From positions 1 to 6,808 of the forward strand of contig DKOX01000108.1 of assembly GCA_002470925.1 (NCBI GenBank): a stretch of DNA of 6,808 bases, written 5' to 3'. A program made the translations under genes and the position numbers. Source of the stretch: Opitutia bacterium UBA7350. Lineage in GTDB: Bacteria > Verrucomicrobiota > Verrucomicrobiia > Opitutales > Coraliomargaritaceae. The notes under the pieces are model-generated. The model saw only the letters and a program-made list of their open reading frames with translations. It was not told where the DNA came from and did not search any database. Positions within the stretch are counted from its first letter, which is position 1. Each line of letters begins with the position of its first letter. Below are positions 5,277-6,808 of this stretch, piece after piece.

Positions 5277-6785
5277 ATGTTGAAGTCGCTACCTACCCCA
5301 CAAATCTTACCGGTCAAGGACGCTTGGAAACCGCTGCCCCTGACGCACTGGAACACCGAGACCGCCGCCCACCTCCTGCGCCGCATCGGGTATTCCGCCA
5401 CCCCCACCAACGTCCAACAAGCCCTCAATGGCCCGATCTCCAAAACCCTTGCAAAAGCCTTTGGCGCAGTAAAACCCAACGCTAAAAGCCCCGAACTCCG
5501 CAAATTTGAAACGGAATTCTTTGATCGCTCGACTGAAGCCAACCGCATCAAGGACCGCGAAGAACGCCGCATCGCTCAGCGCAATATCCGCCGCGAGAGC
5601 GACCACCTCTTTCGACAATACGCCGTTGAATGGTATCGCTTTGCCCGCGAGGAAGCCAACAGCCCCCAAGAGAAATTCGTCACCTTCCTGCACGATGTCT
5701 TTGTCATTGAGCAACGCAAAATCCGCGAACCCTTCATGCTTTTTAATTACGAACAAACCCTACGCGAGGGCATCCAGCTCAATTACCCCGACCTCTGCAA
5801 AAGGGTAAGCCGCGAACCCGCCATGGTGCGCTACCTCGACCTCAACCAAAGCTCTGCACGCAAGCCCAACGAAAATTTTGCCCGCGAATTATTCGAGCTC
5901 TTTATCCTCGGCGAAGGTAATTATACTGAGGATGATATCAAGGAAGCGGCCCGCGCCTTCACCGGTTACCGTATCAAAAAACGCACCGAATTTGCCTACT
6001 ACAACAAAATCCACGACCCCAGCCCCAAGACCGTCTTTGGCAAGACCGGCCCCTGGACCGGGGATGATATCATCGACCTCGCTTTTGAAAAACCCACCGC
6101 CCGCACCTACTTCATCCAGGAACTCCTCAAATTCTACCTCACCGACGGCGACCTTCCTCACGACGACTACATCCGCGCCCTCGGTGACCTCTGGGCCGCC
6201 CGCAACTTCAATCTGAAATACCTCATTCAGACCGTCTTTCAGAGTCGCCTCTTTCACCACCCCGCTTACCGGGGCAACCTTGTAAAAAGCCCCATCCATT
6301 TCTACCTCGGTCTCTGTCAGGATCTCCAGATTGATGTCACCCCCTTCAGTGGGCGCACCCTCCATGCTATGCGTACCATGGGTCAAAACTTCTACAACCC
6401 GCCCAACGTCCGCGGCTGGCTCTACGGCCAAAATTGGATCAACTCCACCACCATCAGCGGTCGCCGCCAGCTCGTCGATTACCTCTTCACTCCGGTCAAT
6501 GAGAAAAAACTAAACGGGAATGACAAAAAAGCCCTCAAAGCGGCCCGGGAGAACAAATATGCCAACTTTCAAGTTACCCCCGATCGCCTCGGCCAACTCA
6601 TGAAACTCGACCCCGAAGGGATTGCCGACCACCTCACCACCTATTTCATAACGGCCCCATCCCGTGACACCTATCGACCCGCCATCATTAAATTGATTGA
6701 AGAAAATAAAGACAGGAAGCCCTACTGGAACCTTCGCAACACCGTCATTGGGCTCCTTCAGTCCCCCGCCTATAATCTCTGCTAA
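5277..6785 (+). CDS. DUF1800 domain-containing protein
   Basis: A 502-residue member of the DUF1800 family, whose biochemical role is not established. Recognisable stretches in order: H-L-L-R-R-I-G-Y-S-A-T-P near the start (32-43), F-V-T-F-L-H-D-V-F-V-I (134-144), the hallmark NENFARELFELFILGEGNYT followed by E-x-A-R-A-F-T-G-Y (198-231), Y-L-I-Q-T-V-F-Q-S-R-L-F (315-326), and MGQNFYNPPNVRGWLYGQNW (368-387). The family typically has the last as L-G-Q-x-x-Y-x-P-P-N-V-x-G-W. Residues 76-108 are highly charged (R/E/K-rich) and may form a helix or coiled coil. No signal peptide or membrane segment is visible, so nothing in the sequence indicates export. ATG 5277 has no Shine-Dalgarno and follows TATAAA by 16 nt. 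DUF1800 genes often sit beside DUF1501 genes; the window ends on an ATG 20 nt downstream. Confidence 0.92.
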   Translation: MLKSLPTPQILPVKDAWKPLPLTHWNTETAAHLLRRIGYSATPTNVQQALNGPISKTLAKAFGAVKPNAKSPELRKFETEFFDRSTEANRIKDREERRIAQRNIRRESDHLFRQYAVEWYRFAREEANSPQEKFVTFLHDVFVIEQRKIREPFMLFNYEQTLREGIQLNYPDLCKRVSREPAMVRYLDLNQSSARKPNENFARELFELFILGEGNYTEDDIKEAARAFTGYRIKKRTEFAYYNKIHDPSPKTVFGKTGPWTGDDIIDLAFEKPTARTYFIQELLKFYLTDGDLPHDDYIRALGDLWAARNFNLKYLIQTVFQSRLFHHPAYRGNLVKSPIHFYLGLCQDLQIDVTPFSGRTLHAMRTMGQNFYNPPNVRGWLYGQNWINSTTISGRRQLVDYLFTPVNEKKLNGNDKKALKAARENKYANFQVTPDRLGQLMKLDPEGIADHLTTYFITAPSRDTYRPAIIKLIEENKDRKPYWNLRNTVIGLLQSPAYNLC

Positions 6786-6805
6786 TTGAACCCCTTTACC
6801 TACCA

Positions 6806-6808
6806 ATG
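6806..6808 (+). other. Possible start codon of a downstream gene cut by the window edge
   Basis: The last three bases are ATG, 20 nt after the DUF1800 stop. In many bacteria the gene after a DUF1800 gene encodes a DUF1501 (sulfatase-like) protein, so this may be its start. There is no Shine-Dalgarno in front (CCTTTACCTACCA) and no coding sequence to confirm it; the identity is pure inference from context. Confidence 0.3.

Noticed and set aside
5889..6431. 180-codon open frame on the minus strand, rich in Val/Gly/Glu
   Set aside because: It lies wholly antisense to the strongly supported DUF1800 gene, and its composition is what reverse-reading GC-rich third positions produces. No domain is recognisable.

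Overview
The window looks like an ordinary, gene-dense stretch of chromosome from a Gram-negative bacterium, most likely of the Verrucomicrobiota (Opitutae-like). The reasons are a lipoprotein-sorting LolC/E-LolD transporter (an outer-membrane lineage), a DUF1800 protein of the kind common in Planctomycetes/Verrucomicrobia, a Gfo/Idh/MocA oxidoreductase of the 'EARMA' type, and generally weak Shine-Dalgarno sequences. The assignment rests on protein resemblance recalled without a database search. I see no mobile element, tRNA, rRNA, CRISPR array or phage gene.

Layout. Positions 1-1388 hold a leftward gene set: a Fur-family regulator, a small TPR protein and the 5' part of priA (replication restart helicase), which runs off the left edge. 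They are tightly spaced (17 and 31 nt). Divergent from fur, across 88 nt, is the rightward rplU-rpmA pair (ribosomal proteins L21 and L27), closed by a clear intrinsic terminator at 2101-2131. Converging on that terminator is a second leftward operon, 5169 to 2147: a LolC/E-type permease, the LolD ATPase (8-nt overlap with the permease gene) and a Gfo/Idh/MocA oxidoreductase. Divergent from this operon, across a 107-nt AT-rich intergenic region, is a rightward DUF1800 gene (5277-6785). The window ends exactly on an ATG 20 nt further on, possibly the start of a DUF1501 partner gene.

How the genes relate. L21/L27 are translation core genes and PriA is replication-restart core. LolCE/D extracts lipoproteins from the inner membrane for delivery to the outer membrane. 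The oxidoreductase is co-directional with the Lol genes but has no evident mechanistic link. DUF1800 proteins have no settled biochemical function.

No spectacular new system is visible. The most distinctive points are a Fur-family protein that keeps its DNA-binding half but has lost nearly all recognisable metal ligands and gained a Cys/His tail, a Gfo/Idh/MocA enzyme without the EKP lysine, and a degenerate Fur-box-like sequence over a putative promoter upstream of the DUF1800 gene.
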